A DNA stretch of 64,000 nt from Buchnera aphidicola (Acyrthosiphon lactucae) (GTDB lineage Bacteria; Pseudomonadota; Gammaproteobacteria; Enterobacterales; Enterobacteriaceae): NCBI RefSeq assembly GCF_005083565.1, contig NZ_CP034891.1:310001-374000 (forward strand). The letters are read 5' to 3'. Of the stretch, positions 30,958 through 41,085 are shown piece after piece. The translations under genes and the position numbers were made by a program. The first letter of the stretch is position 1. Each line of letters begins with the position of its first letter. Under the pieces are notes generated by a model. It was not told the DNA's origin. It saw only the letters and a program-made list of their open reading frames with translations, and searched no databases.

Positions 30958-31752
30958 ATGAATATTTATAGAAAAAAAAATTTAATAAAAAAATGTTTTG
31001 TTGAGTTTTTTGGAACAGGTTTAGTAGTTTTTTTTGGCATAGGCTCTTTAGCTGCTTTAAAGTTAAAAAATATTGACTTTAATCAATTTGAAATAAGCTG
31101 TATTTGGGGTTTTGCAGTATCTATATCAATTTATTTTAGTTCTTCAATATCTGGTGCTCATTTAAATCCAGCCATTACTATTTTCTTTTGGCTTTCTTCC
31201 AAATTTCATAAAAGAAAGGTATTACCTTATATTGTATCTCAAATATTTGGTTCTTTTTTTTTTACAATGTTAATATATTATCTTTATAACAACTTATTAA
31301 TTTCATTTGAAAGCAAGAATAATATTATAAGAGGAACACAAGAAAGTCTTAATTTAGCTTCTATTTTTTGTGTTTATCCTAACTGTCAAAATAGTTTTAT
31401 TTTTAATTTTATGATAGAAATATTATCAACTGCACTTTTTATGATAATTTTATTAGAATTTAATAATAAAAATAATAATTACTTTCTATATAATAAGTCT
31501 ATAATACCTATTTTAATAGGACTATTAGTGTGTATGATTAATTTAGTTATAAGTCCTTTAAATAATATCAGTCTAAATCCAGCACGAGATTTAGGTCCTA
31601 AAATATTTCTAAGTTTAACTGGATGGGGTATTTTCTCTTTTACTGGAGGAAATGAAAACATTTTATGTTGTTTAATTCCTATAATAGGTCCAATTTTAGG
31701 TACCAATTTAGGTGGTTGGATACATAAATTATTAATTAATAATAATAATTGA
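30958..31752 (+). CDS. glpF: GlpF-like aquaglyceroporin with altered selectivity filter
   Basis: Six-helix MIP-family channel, 264 residues against 281 in E. coli GlpF. Both NPA boxes are present: GAHLNPA at 70-72 and SLNPARDLGPK at 207-210. Aligning with E. coli, the narrow filter keeps Trp50 (W48) and Arg210 (R206), but Phe200 is replaced by Ile204 and Gly191 by Asn195. E. coli GlpF passes glycerol and other small polyols; the change suggests a different solute range, which I infer and cannot test. No glpK is next to it. It is convergent with tpiA over a 10-base gap. Confidence 0.92.
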   Translation: MNIYRKKNLIKKCFVEFFGTGLVVFFGIGSLAALKLKNIDFNQFEISCIWGFAVSISIYFSSSISGAHLNPAITIFFWLSSKFHKRKVLPYIVSQIFGSFFFTMLIYYLYNNLLISFESKNNIIRGTQESLNLASIFCVYPNCQNSFIFNFMIEILSTALFMIILLEFNNKNNNYFLYNKSIIPILIGLLVCMINLVISPLNNISLNPARDLGPKIFLSLTGWGIFSFTGGNENILCCLIPIIGPILGTNLGGWIHKLLINNNN

Positions 31753-31762
31753 TTTTTATATT

Positions 31763-32527
31763 TTAAATAATATCATGAGCTATTTTTATAATTTTTAAAA
31801 ATTCTTGTAAACTTAGAGATGAATTTCCAATTAACAAACCATTTATATCTGGTTGTTCAATAAATTTTTTTACATTAGTATGATTAATAGAGCCGCCATA
31901 CTGAACTAATATATCATTTGTATTGATTTTATCATGTTTTTTAATATAATTTTTAATAAATTGATGTATTAATTGCACATCTTTTGGATCAGCTGATAAA
32001 CCTGTTCCAATTGCCCAAATAGGTTCATATGCAATTATTGTATTATTAAATACCGATTTTCCTAATTTTTTAAATATACAATTTAATTGTGCTTTAATAA
32101 TTTTTTGAGTTTGACCATTTTTTTTATCTCTTTCTGTTTCACCTATACATAAAATAGGTATTAAATTTAACTCTTTAATTAAATGAAACTTTTTTGAAAT
32201 AAGATCATTAGTTTCATGATGTAATAAACGTCTTTCGGAATGTCCAATAATAACATATTTTACTCCTATATCTTGTAGCATTAAAGCAGATGTTTCTCCA
32301 GTAAATGCTCCTTGTAAATTAATATCTACGTTTTGCGCACCAAGAAAAATATTCATATTTTTTATATTTTTATATACTCTCTCTAAATATATAGTTGGAG
32401 GAGCAATAATAACAATGTTTTTTTCTAAAAAAACGGATGAATATAATTTTAAACGTTCAAAAAAACTAGAAATCATTTTTATATTTCCATTTAATTTCCA
32501 ATTAGCTGTAATAAAAAATTTTTTCAT
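31763..32527 (-). CDS. tpiA: Triosephosphate isomerase
   Basis: Interconverts dihydroxyacetone phosphate and glyceraldehyde 3-phosphate. The catalytic residues are all visible: Lys in TANWKLNG, His in IIGHSERR and Glu in AYEPIWAIGTG. The phosphate loop VQYGGSI and GLLIGNSSL are also present. Length is 254 against 255. It lies downstream of ihfB on the same strand, with a hairpin between them. Confidence 0.97.
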   Translation of the reverse strand: MKKFFITANWKLNGNIKMISSFFERLKLYSSVFLEKNIVIIAPPTIYLERVYKNIKNMNIFLGAQNVDINLQGAFTGETSALMLQDIGVKYVIIGHSERRLLHHETNDLISKKFHLIKELNLIPILCIGETERDKKNGQTQKIIKAQLNCIFKKLGKSVFNNTIIAYEPIWAIGTGLSADPKDVQLIHQFIKNYIKKHDKINTNDILVQYGGSINHTNVKKFIEQPDINGLLIGNSSLSLQEFLKIIKIAHDII

Positions 32528-32555
32528 TTATCACCTTCATAATTTTGTTAAATTA

Positions 32556-32603
32556 TAGAAACTAAGCTTTCTTATAAAGAAATATATATAAACTTAGTTT
32601 CTA
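32556..32603 (-). terminator. Hairpin between ihfB and tpiA, possible terminator
   Basis: TAGAAACTAAG (32556-32566) and CTTAGTTTCTA (32593-32603) pair perfectly over 11 bp; the 26-base loop contains a smaller TTTCTT/AAGAAA stem. It lies 23 bases past the ihfB stop. No long U run follows, so termination is likely but not certain. Confidence 0.5.
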
Positions 32604-32626
32604 CTATAAAGTATATATAAAAAATA

Positions 32627-32911
32627 TTACTTGTATATATTTGTCCGATCTCGTAATTTTTTTCCTGGTTTGAAATAAGGCACATACCTTTCATTTAATT
32701 TAACTGTTTTTCCAGTCTTAGGATTACGACCAATACGAGAAGAACGATAATGTAACGAAAAACTACCAAATCCTCGAATTTCAATTCTTTGTCCCTGTGC
32801 TAACGATATAATCATATGTTCTAGCATTTCTTTTGTAGCACGCTCTATCATTTTATTTGAAATATGAATTTTTTGTTCAGCAATTTTTTCGAATAATTCT
32901 GACTTAGTCAT
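32627..32911 (-). CDS. ihfB: Integration host factor subunit beta
   Basis: HU/IHF-family DNA-bending protein of 94 residues, as in E. coli. The beta-ribbon arm includes RNPKTGKTV with the proline that intercalates into DNA, and [14 protein letters not shown] is intact. In this order it follows rpsA, as in E. coli. Its partner IhfA is not in this window, so whether it works as heterodimer or homodimer cannot be said here. Confidence 0.96.
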   Translation of the reverse strand: MTKSELFEKIAEQKIHISNKMIERATKEMLEHMIISLAQGQRIEIRGFGSFSLHYRSSRIGRNPKTGKTVKLNERYVPYFKPGKKLRDRTNIYK

Positions 32912-33002
32912 AAATCCTCTATTTTTATAAATATTAAAAGATTATTCATATTGATAAATTTTTAAAATAGCCGTATAAAAAATATATTTTCATGAAAAGT
33001 AA

Positions 33003-34679
33003 TCATTCAGTATTTTTAGCTGCTTTAAATGCTTCTATCATTACATTAGAAAAAGCATCATCATTTTTTTTGCTATTAGAGGAAACTGTTAAATCTTTTT
33101 TTTCATTTTCATTTATATTATGAATTGTAAGATAAATTATTCTATTTTTTCGATCAAAACTAGATAATTTAACAAAAATTTCATCATTAATTTTTAATTT
33201 ATTTATTATATCTTCAGAAGATGACTTAGAAATATCAGATAATTTTATAATACCTTCTAAATTTTCTGGTAATTTTACAATAATATTCTTTTTATCTAAA
33301 GCTTTAATTTTTCCAGTAATAACTATACCTTTTTTATGGTTTGTAATATAAATATTAAAAGGATCTTCTTCTAATTGTTTAATTCCTAAAGATATACGTT
33401 CTCTTTCAGCATCTACTTGAAGAACTACAGCAGAAATTTCATCGTTCTTTTTATATTTTTTAACTGCTTCCTCACCAGGTATTGTCCAAGAAATATCAGA
33501 TAAGTGTACTAATCCATCAATACCTCCATTTAAACCAATAAAAATACCAAAATCTGTAATAGATTTAATTTTTCCAATAACATGAATCCCTTTTTTATGA
33601 GTTTCAGAAAATTCTTTCCATGGATTCATTTTACATTGTTTTAAACCAAGAGAAATACGACGACGTTCTTCATCTATATCCAGAACCATTACTTCAACAA
33701 TATCATTAACAACAACTACTTTTGATGGATGAATATTTTTATTAGTCCAATCCATTTCAGAAACATGTACGAGACCTTCTACTCCTTCTTCAATTTCTAC
33801 AAAACAACCATAATCTGTTAAATTGGTTACACGGCCAGTTATTTTAGTTTCTTCTGGATAACGTTTGGAAATTTCTATCCATGGATCTTCACCTAGTTGT
33901 TTTAATCCTAATGAAACACGTGTTCTCTCTCTATCAAATTTTAAAATTTTAATATTAATTTCATCACCTACATTTACTATTTCACTAGGATGCTTAACTC
34001 GTTTCCAAGCCATGTCAGTAATATGTAAAAGACCGTCTACACCACCTAGATCTACAAAAGCTCCATAATCAGTTAAATTTTTCACAATACCTTTAACATG
34101 CATTCCTTCTTGTAAATTTTCTAATAATTGATTTCTTTCGGCACTATTTTCTGATTCAATTACAGCACGACGTGAAACAACAACGTTATTGCGCTTTTGG
34201 TCTAATTTAATAACTTTAAATTCTAATTCTTTTCCTTCAAGATGTATTGTTTCTCGAACTGGACGCACATCTACTAAAGAACCAGGTAAAAACGCACGTA
34301 TATCATTGAGTTCAACAGTAAAACCACCTTTAACTTTACCGTTAATAATTCCTATAACCGTTTCTGATTTTTCATGGGCTTGTTCTAATATTAACCATGC
34401 TTCATGACGCTTTGCTTTTTCACGAGATAAAAGTGTTTCCCCAAATCCATCTTCAATGGCATCTAAAGCAACATCAATTTGATCTCCTACATTAATATCT
34501 AAAAAACCTTGAGAATTTTTAAATTGTTCGGCAGGAATAGCAGATTCAGATTTAAGTCCCGCGTCAACTAAAACTATATCTTTTTCTATAGCGACAATGG
34601 TTCCGCGAATAATTGAACCTGGACGAGTTTTAATTTCTTTTAGTGATTCTTCAAATAATTGAGCAAAAGATTCATTCAT
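33003..34679 (-). CDS. rpsA: 30S ribosomal protein S1
   Basis: RNA-binding ribosomal protein of 558 residues (E. coli 557) with six S1 repeats at about residues 20-87, 105-171, 192-260, 277-347, 364-434 and 450-520. The repeats three to five show the typical [31 protein letters not shown] and [16 protein letters not shown] patterns. No strong Shine-Dalgarno sequence precedes the ATG, in keeping with the special leader of rpsA in enterobacteria. A good sigma-70 promoter lies 64 bases upstream, so rpsA need not depend on the broken cmk gene before it. Confidence 0.98.
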   Translation of the reverse strand: MNESFAQLFEESLKEIKTRPGSIIRGTIVAIEKDIVLVDAGLKSESAIPAEQFKNSQGFLDINVGDQIDVALDAIEDGFGETLLSREKAKRHEAWLILEQAHEKSETVIGIINGKVKGGFTVELNDIRAFLPGSLVDVRPVRETIHLEGKELEFKVIKLDQKRNNVVVSRRAVIESENSAERNQLLENLQEGMHVKGIVKNLTDYGAFVDLGGVDGLLHITDMAWKRVKHPSEIVNVGDEINIKILKFDRERTRVSLGLKQLGEDPWIEISKRYPEETKITGRVTNLTDYGCFVEIEEGVEGLVHVSEMDWTNKNIHPSKVVVVNDIVEVMVLDIDEERRRISLGLKQCKMNPWKEFSETHKKGIHVIGKIKSITDFGIFIGLNGGIDGLVHLSDISWTIPGEEAVKKYKKNDEISAVVLQVDAERERISLGIKQLEEDPFNIYITNHKKGIVITGKIKALDKKNIIVKLPENLEGIIKLSDISKSSSEDIINKLKINDEIFVKLSSFDRKNRIIYLTIHNINENEKKDLTVSSNSKKNDDAFSNVMIEAFKAAKNTE

Positions 34680-34742
34680 ATTAATAATTTTGAGAGATTT
34701 TTATTAAACGTTCATTTTAACTTCATGTCAAAATGATCTTGT

Positions 34743-34771
34743 TTTATATATCTTATAATAATCCTTATCAA
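34743..34771 (-). promoter_or_regulatory. Sigma-70 promoter for rpsA
   Basis: On the minus strand, TTGATA (34771-34766) and TATAAA (34748-34743) are separated by exactly 17 bases, in the gap between cmk and rpsA. This is the best -35/-10 pair I found in the window. Confidence 0.6.
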
Positions 34772-34806
34772 AGAGTGTAATTTTTAAATATTTCATTGAA
34801 TTTTAA

Positions 34807-35462
34807 TTATATTTTTACTTTTTCAATAATATATTTCATTAAAGTCTTAATGACTTCTGATAAACTCATATACGTAGAATCTAATATTATAGCATTTTTT
34901 GCTATGCATAAAGGAGAAATTAAGCGATTTTGATCACGTGTATCACGATTTTGCATTTGTGTAAATAATTCTTTAAAATCAATATAACAAGCATTTTTTC
35001 TTAATTCTAACATTCTTCTATTTACACGCACTTCTAAATTGGCATTTAAAAAAAATTTAAGTATAGCATCTGGAAAAACTACAGTACCCATATCACGTCC
35101 TTCTGCTATTAAACCAGGTAAACATCTCATTAATCTTTGTTTTTTTAGTAAAATGTTTCTAACACGAGGATAAGTTGATAATTGAGAAGAAACATTACTA
35201 ATTATCTCTAAGTTTTGTAAATTATGAAAATAATCAATAGTTTTTTTTTAATTAACCAACAATCTAAATTTTTTAATAAGTTAACAATATTATTTTCAAC
35301 AATAGCAATATTATTATTTAATGCTAGAAAAGCTATCAATCGATAAATTTTTCCTGATTCTAACAATGACCAATTTAACTTTTTTGCTATTATTTTAGAA
35401 AGTGTGCTTTTACCGACACCACTAGGACCGTCAATAGTAATAACAGGAATTTTATTTATCAT
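34807..35462 (-). pseudogene. cmk: Cytidylate kinase gene with frame break at an A9 run
   Basis: CMP/dCMP kinase homolog split in two frames. The 5' part (from ATG at 35462) encodes the P-loop ITIDGPSGVGKST and LESGKIYRLIA. The frame is lost at nine A residues (35249-35241 on the minus strand) and the extended first frame ends at 35208. One extra A, or two fewer, joins it to a second frame that runs to 34807 without stop. This part encodes TYPRVRNILLKKQR, LPGLIAEGRDMGTVVFPDA and the RDTRDQNR lid. With one base added, the total is exactly 219 codons (E. coli 227 residues), and every conserved block is still present. This may be a true null allele, a gene rescued by polymerase slippage, or a sequencing error. 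It keeps its place between aroA and rpsA. Confidence 0.9.
35241..35249 (-). repeat. A9 run at the cmk frame break
   Basis: Nine consecutive A residues in the sense strand. The upstream frame reads it as three Lys codons; the homologous downstream frame needs ten (or seven). Confidence 0.9.
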
Positions 35463-35514
35463 ATTTTATCTTTAATCTGAAAAAAAGGTCTATGAAAAAA
35501 TTATATACAATTTA

Positions 35515-36798
35515 TTAGATCTTACTAATAGATAAAAAATCTTTAAAATAAGATGGAAAAGTCTTGGAAATACAACTTGGATTAATTATATTTACACCTA
35601 TTCCTGATAAAGATACAAGTGAAAAACACATAGCCATACGATGATCATTATAAGTTTCAATATTAGAATATTTAAAAAAAACAGGAGGAGAAATTGATAA
35701 AAAATCTTTTCCTTCTTCAACTATAGCACCAATTTTTCTTAATTCTATAGTCATTGCAGCTAATCGATCAGTTTCTTTAACCCGCCAATTATATATATTC
35801 CTAATAATAGTAGTACCTTTAGCAAAAAGAGCTAAAATAGCAACCGTCATTGCTGTATCAGGAATATGATTCATATCTAAATCTATTGAGATTAATTTAT
35901 TACGAGTACAAGTAATAGAGTAGTCTTCCCAAACAATTATTGCTCCCATTTTTTCAAGAACATTTGCAAACTTTATATCACCTTGAATACTTTTTTTACC
36001 AACACCAGACACTTTAATTGAACCACCTTTAATAGCAGCAGCAGCTAAAAAATAAGAAGCTGAAGAAGCATCTCCTTCAATTATATAATTTCCTGGTGTT
36101 TTATATTTTTGTTGACCTTGTATATAGAATACATTATAAGAATCATGTTTAATATTTACTCCAAAACATTTTATTAAATTAAGTGTAATATCAATATAAG
36201 GTTTAGAAACTAAATTCCCTTTTATAAAAATAATAGTGTCTTTTAAAGCAAGCGGAGCGCTCATTAATAATGATGTTAAAAATTGACTAGAAATATTTCC
36301 ATTTAGAAAAATAGATCCTCCGATAAAACCACCTCTTGTACGTATTGGAGGATATCCTTTATTTTTTTCATATTCTATAGTAGCACCTCCTTTTCTTAAA
36401 GCGTCAACAAGATGCTTGATAGGTCTTTCATGCATTCTATCATCTCCACTTAATAAAACATTGTTATTCTGTAAAGATAATATAGAAAGAAGAGGTCGTA
36501 TAGCAGTACCTGCATTTCCTAAATAAAGCGAAATAGGTTTAGATAAATGAAAACATTGACCTATACCTTGAACATGACATGTTTTTTTATCATCAGATAA
36601 AGAATACTGAACACCTAATTTTTTTAAAGCATTTAGCATATATTGTGTATCATCACTATCTAATAAATTAGTTAAACATGTTGTTCCTTTAGCTATTGAA
36701 GAAAGTAATAAAACTCTATTTGAAATGCTTTTCGAACCTGGCAAATAGACAGTTCCATTAACATAAGATATTGGTTTTAAATTTAAAAAATCTTGCAT
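35515..36798 (-). CDS. aroA: 3-phosphoshikimate 1-carboxyvinyltransferase (EPSP synthase)
   Basis: Sixth step of the shikimate pathway, making EPSP for aromatic amino acids supplied to the aphid. Conserved segments are [41 protein letters not shown], the catalytic [26 protein letters not shown] and [10 protein letters not shown]. Length is 427, as in E. coli. Two ATG codons are adjacent (36801 and 36798); I chose the second for family length, but either is possible. It lies between serC and cmk, the ancestral order. Confidence 0.97.
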   Translation of the reverse strand: MQDFLNLKPISYVNGTVYLPGSKSISNRVLLLSSIAKGTTCLTNLLDSDDTQYMLNALKKLGVQYSLSDDKKTCHVQGIGQCFHLSKPISLYLGNAGTAIRPLLSILSLQNNNVLLSGDDRMHERPIKHLVDALRKGGATIEYEKNKGYPPIRTRGGFIGGSIFLNGNISSQFLTSLLMSAPLALKDTIIFIKGNLVSKPYIDITLNLIKCFGVNIKHDSYNVFYIQGQQKYKTPGNYIIEGDASSASYFLAAAAIKGGSIKVSGVGKKSIQGDIKFANVLEKMGAIIVWEDYSITCTRNKLISIDLDMNHIPDTAMTVAILALFAKGTTIIRNIYNWRVKETDRLAAMTIELRKIGAIVEEGKDFLSISPPVFFKYSNIETYNDHRMAMCFSLVSLSGIGVNIINPSCISKTFPSYFKDFLSISKI

Positions 36799-36861
36799 CA
36801 TGAATATACGCTCTATTTAATTAAAGTTAAAATAGTATATTAAAAATAAAATAAAGATAAT

Positions 36862-37947
36862 TTATCCATATCGATTTTCAAAATATGACATAAATTTTAT
36901 TAAAGATTGAACACCTTCTAACGGCATAGCATTGTAAATAGATGCACGCATACCTCCTACTATACTATGACCTTTTAAATAATTTAAACCTAATTCAGAA
37001 GCTTTTTTTAAAAAAATTTGATTTAATTTAGGTTCAATTAAATGGAATACAACATTCATTTTAGATCTATTTTTAACATTTATTTCATTAATATAAAAAT
37101 CACTATCATCTATTTTTTTATATAATAAATCTGATTTTTTTTGATTTAGTTTTTCAATTTTCTTTAAACCACCTTGTTTTTTTAACCATTTAAAAACTAA
37201 TCCTGATAGATACCAAGAAAATGTAGGTGGTGTGTTAAACATAGAATTGTGTTCAGATATTTTTTGATAATCTAAAATAGAAGGAGATATCTTAGATGGA
37301 TTTCTTATAAGTTTTTCTCGAATAATAATTATTGTTATACCTGCAGGACCAATATTTTTTTGAGCACCTGCATAAATAAGATCATAATTTTCAATATTAA
37401 TTGGACGTGATAAGATAAAAGAGGAAAAATCTCCAATAATAATTTTATTTTCAAAATTTGGCTCTTCATAAATAGATAGTCCATCTATTGTTTCATTAGG
37501 ACAGTAATGGATATATGCCGAGTTTTTATTAATATTCCATTGATTCATTGATAAAAGAGATTCTCTTTTATTATGTGTTTTTCTAATAAATATAGATTGA
37601 GGAATACAATATTTTTTAGCTTCTATAAAAGCACAATTTGACCAATAACCACTATTTATATAATCTGCTGTTTTTGAATTATTTAATAGATTCATCGGAA
37701 CAGCAGAAAATTGTCCTCTAGCTCCACCTTGACAAAATAATACCTTAAAAGAATCAGGTATTTTTAATAAATCTCTCAGATCTTGTTCAGCTTCTAAAGC
37801 TACTTGAATAAATTCTTCACTACGATGACTAATTTCCATTATAGAAGAACCTAATTGTTTCCAGTTTTGTAATTCTTTTTTAGCTTTATAAAGAACATCT
37901 TTTGGAATCATAGCTGGACCAGCACTAAAGTTATAAACTATATTCAT
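36862..37947 (-). CDS. serC: Phosphoserine aminotransferase
   Basis: PLP enzyme of serine synthesis (and of pyridoxal phosphate synthesis in E. coli). The Schiff-base Lys is in AGAQKNIGPAG. NFSAGPAMIPKDVL, HYCPNETIDG, NTPPTFSWYLSGLVFKW and VGGMRASIYNAMPLEGV are all typical. The ATG at 37947 is the start: GGAGA lies four bases before it, and NIVYNFSAGP aligns with the E. coli N terminus. An ATG at 37962 would include this binding site in the coding region. Length is 361 against 362. Confidence 0.97.
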   Translation of the reverse strand: MNIVYNFSAGPAMIPKDVLYKAKKELQNWKQLGSSIMEISHRSEEFIQVALEAEQDLRDLLKIPDSFKVLFCQGGARGQFSAVPMNLLNNSKTADYINSGYWSNCAFIEAKKYCIPQSIFIRKTHNKRESLLSMNQWNINKNSAYIHYCPNETIDGLSIYEEPNFENKIIIGDFSSFILSRPINIENYDLIYAGAQKNIGPAGITIIIIREKLIRNPSKISPSILDYQKISEHNSMFNTPPTFSWYLSGLVFKWLKKQGGLKKIEKLNQKKSDLLYKKIDDSDFYINEINVKNRSKMNVVFHLIEPKLNQIFLKKASELGLNYLKGHSIVGGMRASIYNAMPLEGVQSLIKFMSYFENRYG

Positions 37948-37984
37948 AGTTTCTCCAAACATATTTTAATCTTATATCAATAAA

Positions 37985-39268
37985 CTAATTTATAAATTCT
38001 AAACCTTGCATATATTTTTTTTGAAGAATTTTAGGAATTTCTATACGACCGTCAGAATGTTGATAGTTCTCTAAAATAGCTGCTAACGTTCTACCTATTG
38101 CCAAACCTGATCCATTGAGTGTATGCACAAAAAAATTTTTTTGTTCAGATTTTTTTCTATAACGAGCTTTCATACGACGCGCTTGAAAATCGTTCATATT
38201 AGAACAAGAAGAAACTTCTCTATATTTTTTCTGAGAAGGAAACCAAACTTCTAAATCATAAGTTTTTACAGCTGAAAATCCCATTTCTCCACTACATAAA
38301 AGCATTTTTCTATATGGTAATTCTAAAAGTTGTAAAACTTTTTCAGCATGATAAGTTAGTTGTTCTAATGCTTCCATAGATTTTTCTGGTGTAACAATCT
38401 GGACTAATTCAACTTTATCAAATTGATGCAATCGAATTAATCCTTTAGTATCACGTCCATAAGAAGATGCTTCGGATCGAAAACAAGGAGTGTGTGCAGT
38501 TAACATAATAGGTAAATCTTTTTCATCTACTATTTGATTATAAACTAAATTAGTTAATGGAACTTCTCCAGTCGGAATTAATATATATTTTTTTTTATCT
38601 GTAATATTTACATGAAACAAATCATCACTAAATTTTGGTAATTGTCCTGTTCCATATAAAGCTTTAGAGTGAACTAAATAAGGAACATAAGATTCGATAT
38701 AACCATGTTTTAAAGTATGTAAATCTAACATAAATTGACTGAGTGCACGATGTAAAAGAGCAATCTTCCCCTTCATTACAACAAATCGTGATCCTGACAT
38801 TTCTGCAGAAGATTTCCAATCTAATTCGTTAAATTTTTTTCCTATTTTTATATGATCTTGAACTATAAAATCATATTTCTTTTTTTGTCCCCAATATTTA
38901 ATTTCTTTATTATTAATAGATGTCTTTCCTTCTGGAACATCATCAGAAGGAATATTAGGTATATACATGCAAAAATTATATATTTTTTCCTTTAAAGAAT
39001 TTAATTCGATTTTAGAAGCATCTAAATCTTTACCGGATTGTATAACCTTCTGTTTTAATAATTCATTTTTATTTTTAGTAATCTTAGCTTCTTTAACTAA
39101 ATTTGATAAAGAATTATGATTAAATTGTAAATTCTCGGTTTGAATTTGTAGTTTTTTTCTTTTTTCTTCCATAGAAGATATTGCCGAAACATCTAATTCG
39201 TAACCTTTTTTTAATAGTTTTCTAGCTGTTAAATGCAATTCATTTCGTAATAAATAAGGATTTAACAT
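37985..39268 (-). CDS. serS: Seryl-tRNA synthetase
   Basis: Class II synthetase of 427 residues (E. coli 430). The N-terminal coiled-coil arm that grips the long variable arm of tRNA-Ser spans about residues 25-105. The catalytic core shows [36 protein letters not shown] in part, [15 protein letters not shown] and the motif 3 segment [19 protein letters not shown]. It serves tRNA-Ser(UGA), encoded at 56.5 kb. serC follows after 22 bases. Confidence 0.97.
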   Translation of the reverse strand: MLNPYLLRNELHLTARKLLKKGYELDVSAISSMEEKRKKLQIQTENLQFNHNSLSNLVKEAKITKNKNELLKQKVIQSGKDLDASKIELNSLKEKIYNFCMYIPNIPSDDVPEGKTSINNKEIKYWGQKKKYDFIVQDHIKIGKKFNELDWKSSAEMSGSRFVVMKGKIALLHRALSQFMLDLHTLKHGYIESYVPYLVHSKALYGTGQLPKFSDDLFHVNITDKKKYILIPTGEVPLTNLVYNQIVDEKDLPIMLTAHTPCFRSEASSYGRDTKGLIRLHQFDKVELVQIVTPEKSMEALEQLTYHAEKVLQLLELPYRKMLLCSGEMGFSAVKTYDLEVWFPSQKKYREVSSCSNMNDFQARRMKARYRKKSEQKNFFVHTLNGSGLAIGRTLAAILENYQHSDGRIEIPKILQKKYMQGLEFIN

Positions 39269-39636
39269 AAAATATTTTTCTCTTTTAAATGATTAATAAA
39301 AATTATTATTTAATACAGTTATTGAAATATTTAATAAATTAATAACTTACAAATAAAGATTTATTTTTTTACTATGTAATAAAAAAAATAAATATTTTTT
39401 AAAATGAAATCACATACTTAATATACTAAATTTATTTCATAGAATTTAAAAATATATAGTAGTATTATTATAAAAAATTTTATTAAAAATAAGATTTTTT
39501 TATCTGTTAAATTAATATTCCCGATTTAATTTTATATAAAAAAACAATTTATTGTCAGTAATAAATGAAAACTATAATATTTATTATATTCTCAATCAAC
39601 TTAATTAAAGAGATATTTATTTTAAGGAAATTTAAT
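39269..39636. other. Spacer between divergent serS and trxB
   Basis: 368 bases without a gene. Promoters for serS and trxB should lie here. An in-frame ATG at 39565 upstream of trxB codes for a hydrophobic stretch not related to thioredoxin reductase and is taken as non-coding. Confidence 0.65.
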
Positions 39637-40596
39637 ATGCATAATATCAAGCATAGTAAAATAATTATTTTAGGATCTGGACCAGCAGGATATACTGCTG
39701 CGATATATGCTTCAAGAGCTAATTTAAAACCTTCTTTGATTACTGGATTAAATGTAGGAGGACAATTAATGAATACTAGTGAAATTGAAAATTGGCCAGG
39801 AGATGCTGATAAAATAAGTGGTTCAGAGTTAATGGAACGAATGTATAAACATGCTATTCAACTTGATACTAAAGTTATCTCTGATAATATAAATTTAGTG
39901 GATTTTGAAAAAAAACCTTTTTATTTAAGGGGAGAAAATAATGAATATACTGCCGATTCTGTTATTATTGCTACTGGAGCCAATCCTCGTTTTTTAGGAT
40001 TAAAATCAGAGGATTTTTTTAAAGGAAAAGGCGTTTCAACATGTGCTGTATGTGATGGTTTTTTTTATAAAAACAAAGAAGTTGCAGTTGTGGGTGGAGG
40101 GAATACAGCTATAGAAGAAACATTATATTTGTCAAACTTTGTTAAAAAAGTTTATTTAATACATCGTGGAACTAATTTCAGTGCCGAAAAAATTTTACTT
40201 AATAGATTAATAAAAAAAATAAAAACTCAAAAAATAATAATTTTTTTAAATTCTACTATAAAAAACATATTAGGGGATTCTTATGGAGTTAATAGTTTAT
40301 TAATCGAACAGAAAAATTTACAAAATACAAAAGAATTAAAAATTCAGGTTTCTGGTCTATTCGTTGCTATTGGATATACTCCCAATACTAGTATATTTAT
40401 TAATAAATTAAAAATGAAAGATGGCTATATTAAAGTAATACGTGCAAAACATGGAAATTATACTCAAACAAGTGTTCCTGGAGTTTTTGCTGCAGGTGAT
40501 GTAATAGATCATGTTTATAGACAAGCAATTACTTCATCTGCCAGTGGTTGTATGGCAGCATTAGATAGTGAACGTTATCTTAATTCTTTAATATAA
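39637..40596 (+). CDS. trxB: Thioredoxin reductase
   Basis: FAD/NADPH flavoenzyme that reduces thioredoxin. FAD-binding GSGPAGYTAAIYASRA, redox-active CAVC in the CDGFF context, NADPH-binding GGGNTAIEE, and the C-terminal GVFAAGDVIDHVYRQAITS are all present. The ATG at 39637 (after AAGGA at 39624) gives 319 residues, against 321 in E. coli. An upstream in-frame ATG at 39565 would add 24 hydrophobic residues not found in the family. Confidence 0.97.
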   Translation: MHNIKHSKIIILGSGPAGYTAAIYASRANLKPSLITGLNVGGQLMNTSEIENWPGDADKISGSELMERMYKHAIQLDTKVISDNINLVDFEKKPFYLRGENNEYTADSVIIATGANPRFLGLKSEDFFKGKGVSTCAVCDGFFYKNKEVAVVGGGNTAIEETLYLSNFVKKVYLIHRGTNFSAEKILLNRLIKKIKTQKIIIFLNSTIKNILGDSYGVNSLLIEQKNLQNTKELKIQVSGLFVAIGYTPNTSIFINKLKMKDGYIKVIRAKHGNYTQTSVPGVFAAGDVIDHVYRQAITSSASGCMAALDSERYLNSLI

Positions 40597-40634
40597 AGAA
40601 ATTTACATTTAGAATGATTAAATCTTATAAAAAC

Positions 40635-40657
40635 ATACTAGTCAAAATGACTAGTAT
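40635..40657 (+). terminator. Hairpin between trxB and infA
   Basis: ATACTAGTCA and TGACTAGTAT pair perfectly over 10 bp with a three-base loop, 39 bases after the trxB stop. No U run follows, so it may be a terminator aided by Rho or simply a 3'-end stabiliser. Confidence 0.5.
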
Positions 40658-40658
40658 C

Positions 40659-40667
40659 TGCTATAAT
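40659..40667 (+). promoter_or_regulatory. Extended -10 promoter for infA
   Basis: TGCTATAAT is a perfect extended -10 element, 38 bases before the infA start and directly after the trxB hairpin. No good -35 hexamer is seen, as is common with extended -10 promoters. Confidence 0.5.
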
Positions 40668-40704
40668 AAATTTAATATTTTTAAATGTATTTAATGAGAG
40701 CCGA

Positions 40705-40923
40705 ATGTCTAAAGAAGAAAATATTGAAATGCAAGGAGTTGTAATAGATACATTACCAAATACCATGTTTCGTGTTGAATTAGAAAATAAACATATTGTT
40801 ACTGCACATATTTCAGGGAAAATGAGAAAAAATTATATTAGAATATTAACAGGAGATAAAGTTACTGTAGAACTGACACCTTACGATTTGACAAAAGGAA
40901 GAATTATTTTTAGAAGTCGTTAA
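40705..40923 (+). CDS. infA: Translation initiation factor IF-1
   Basis: 72-residue S1-like OB-fold protein that blocks the A site during initiation. The length equals that of E. coli. [37 protein letters not shown] and [13 protein letters not shown] are nearly the family consensus. GAGAG lies a few bases before the ATG. It is the shortest high-confidence protein here after cspC. Confidence 0.98.
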   Translation: MSKEENIEMQGVVIDTLPNTMFRVELENKHIVTAHISGKMRKNYIRILTGDKVTVELTPYDLTKGRIIFRSR

Positions 40924-41085
40924 TAAAATTTATATGAAAAAATAAAATTAAAAGATATAACATAATCAATTATTTTCTGAAAAGTAATATTCATTTCCTA
41001 GAAACTTATCTATCTTAATAAATCTTCTAAAAAATAAAATGAATTTTTTTATTTTTATAAAAATAAAAAATTTTAAAGAGAATTT

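Noticed and set aside
34189-34407. Open frame opposite rpsA, and similar frames opposite topA, pykA, minD, yoaE and murJ
   Set aside because: All lie antisense to long conserved genes and reflect codon bias of the real gene; none has a start context or known motif.
39565-39636. N-terminal extension of thioredoxin reductase
   Set aside because: The 24 extra residues are hydrophobic and not found in the family; a good ribosome binding site precedes the internal ATG at 39637.
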